Assembly: GCA_965219915.1 (NCBI GenBank)
Contig: OZ244794.1
Span: forward strand, 1,488,001-1,552,000
DNA from: Bin80 sp965219915
GTDB taxonomy: Bacteria; Bacteroidota; Rhodothermia; Rhodothermales; Bin80
Direction: 5' to 3'
DNA length: 64,000 nucleotides
Part shown: positions 63,380 through 64,000 of the stretch, piece after piece
Numbering within the stretch: position 1 is the first letter of the stretch
Layout: each line of letters begins with the position of its first letter
Made by a program: the position numbers and the translations under genes
Notes under the pieces: model-generated
The model's database searches: none
What the model was told of the DNA's origin: nothing
The model's input: the letters and a program-made list of their open reading frames with translations, nothing else

Positions 63380-64000
63380 GCGACTGATAAGGCTTGTACG
63401 AAACGCTGGCGATCAAAGACCTGTAGATCTTCTAAACTCTCTCCGACGCCAATATATTTCACGGGCACCTTGAATTCGTTGGAAATGCCGATAACGATGC
63501 CCCCTTTGGCAGATCCATCCAGTTTGGTTACGACTAAACCGGTTACATCTACGCTACGTGTAAATTCTTCGGCCTGACGAAGTGCGTTCTGTCCGATGGT
63601 GGCATCGAGTACCAGAAGCACTTCATGAGGTGCATCCCTGACCTGGCGGCCCATGACTCGTTTTATTTTCGAGAGTTCATTCATCAGCCCCGTTTTGGTA
63701 TGCAGGCGTCCGGCAGTGTCAATAATGGCGACGTCCGCGGAGCGTCGAACGGCAGATTGGACCGTGTCAAATGCGACAGCGGCAGGATCTGCCCCGTGTT
63801 GTTGCTTTACGATGTCTACACCGGCCCGTTCAGCCCAGGTCTCGAGCTGTTCAATGGCTGCAGCACGGAAGGTATCTCCTGCACCGATAAGTACACTTCG
63901 TCCCGCATGTGCGTAGCGCCATGCAAGCTTTCCAATGGTAGTAGTCTTGCCTACACCGTTTACACCGACCACCATGATGACATGGGGTTGGTTTTTGAGC
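63376..64000 (-). CDS. ftsY: Signal recognition particle receptor FtsY, N-terminus outside the window
   Basis: The C-terminal NG domain of the SRP receptor GTPase is present, about 208 residues, open to the window edge. GTP motifs are all present: G1 VVGVNGVGKTTTIGKLAWRY, then GAGDTFRAAAIEQLETWAE, DTAGRLHTKTGLMNEL, and TKLDGSAKGGIVIGISNE. The C-terminus GVGESLEDLQVFDRQRFVQA is typical. The N-terminal acidic/membrane-binding part lies beyond 64000. It heads the ftsY - GWxTD - fmt - moxR operon. Confidence 0.95.
   Translation of the reverse strand, partial: LKNQPHVIMVVGVNGVGKTTTIGKLAWRYAHAGRSVLIGAGDTFRAAAIEQLETWAERAGVDIVKQQHGADPAAVAFDTVQSAVRRSADVAIIDTAGRLHTKTGLMNELSKIKRVMGRQVRDAPHEVLLVLDATIGQNALRQAEEFTRSVDVTGLVVTKLDGSAKGGIVIGISNEFKVPVKYIGVGESLEDLQVFDRQRFVQALSVA

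Noticed and set aside
1..64000. CRISPR array or prophage
   Set aside because: No spaced direct repeats of the right size and no phage structural or integrase genes were seen.

Overview
The window looks like a chromosome segment of a marine member of the Rhodothermota/Bacteroidota line. This is inferred from several traits: C-terminal type IX secretion (T9SS) sorting domains on secreted enzymes, PorV/FadL-type outer-membrane barrels, carboxypeptidase-regulatory-domain TonB receptors, DUF5916 and GWxTD proteins, a fused E2-E1 2-oxoglutarate decarboxylase, and weak or absent Shine-Dalgarno signals.

Left part (1-12 kb, mostly minus strand). An IS1634-like element runs off the window start and has cut an M19 dipeptidase lipoprotein gene. 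Reading leftwards from 10.3 kb come tRNA-Val(GAC), infC (non-AUG start), rpmI, rplT, a Phe-rich leader peptide with an attenuator, pheS, pheT, a coiled-coil protein, zapA, a 6S-like RNA and rny. The gene order infC-rpmI-rplT-leader-pheS-pheT parallels that of E. coli, including the position of the leader peptide. A RelE-type toxin with an unrecognised partner lies at 10.6-11.4 kb.

Middle part (11.6-28 kb). This holds cell-envelope genes: a DUF5683-like membrane protein, a TonB-dependent receptor, an aldo/keto reductase, a lipoprotein with an Arg/Thr/Ser/Pro tandem-repeat tail, a FadL-like barrel, rpsU, and a tightly packed set of TonB receptor, T9SS-tagged secreted protein, PorV-like barrel and FadL-like barrel.

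Alginate locus (28-46 kb). On the plus strand are a heparinase II/III-type lyase, a duplicated beta-helix protein, a PL6 alginate lyase and a PL6 lyase fused to a second beta-helix domain. On the minus strand, converging on them, are a PL17 oligoalginate lyase, an SDR likely to reduce the unsaturated uronate product, a TRAP transporter (dctP, dctQ, dctM) and a FadR-type regulator. No SusC/SusD pair is present. The proposed scheme is surface cleavage by T9SS-exported lyases, periplasmic cleavage to monomers by PL17, TRAP import and SDR reduction. Two near-identical sites, one before each arm, are probable operators for the FadR-type regulator.

Right part (46-64 kb). A degenerate segment with a DUF5916 gene fragment precedes an intact DUF5916 gene. 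The fused 2-oxoglutarate decarboxylase follows, then an operon DUF2795 - TamA/BamA-like protein - 23S rRNA uridine methyltransferase - epimerase, an M23 peptidase, and the operon ftsY (running off the end) - GWxTD protein - fmt - moxR.
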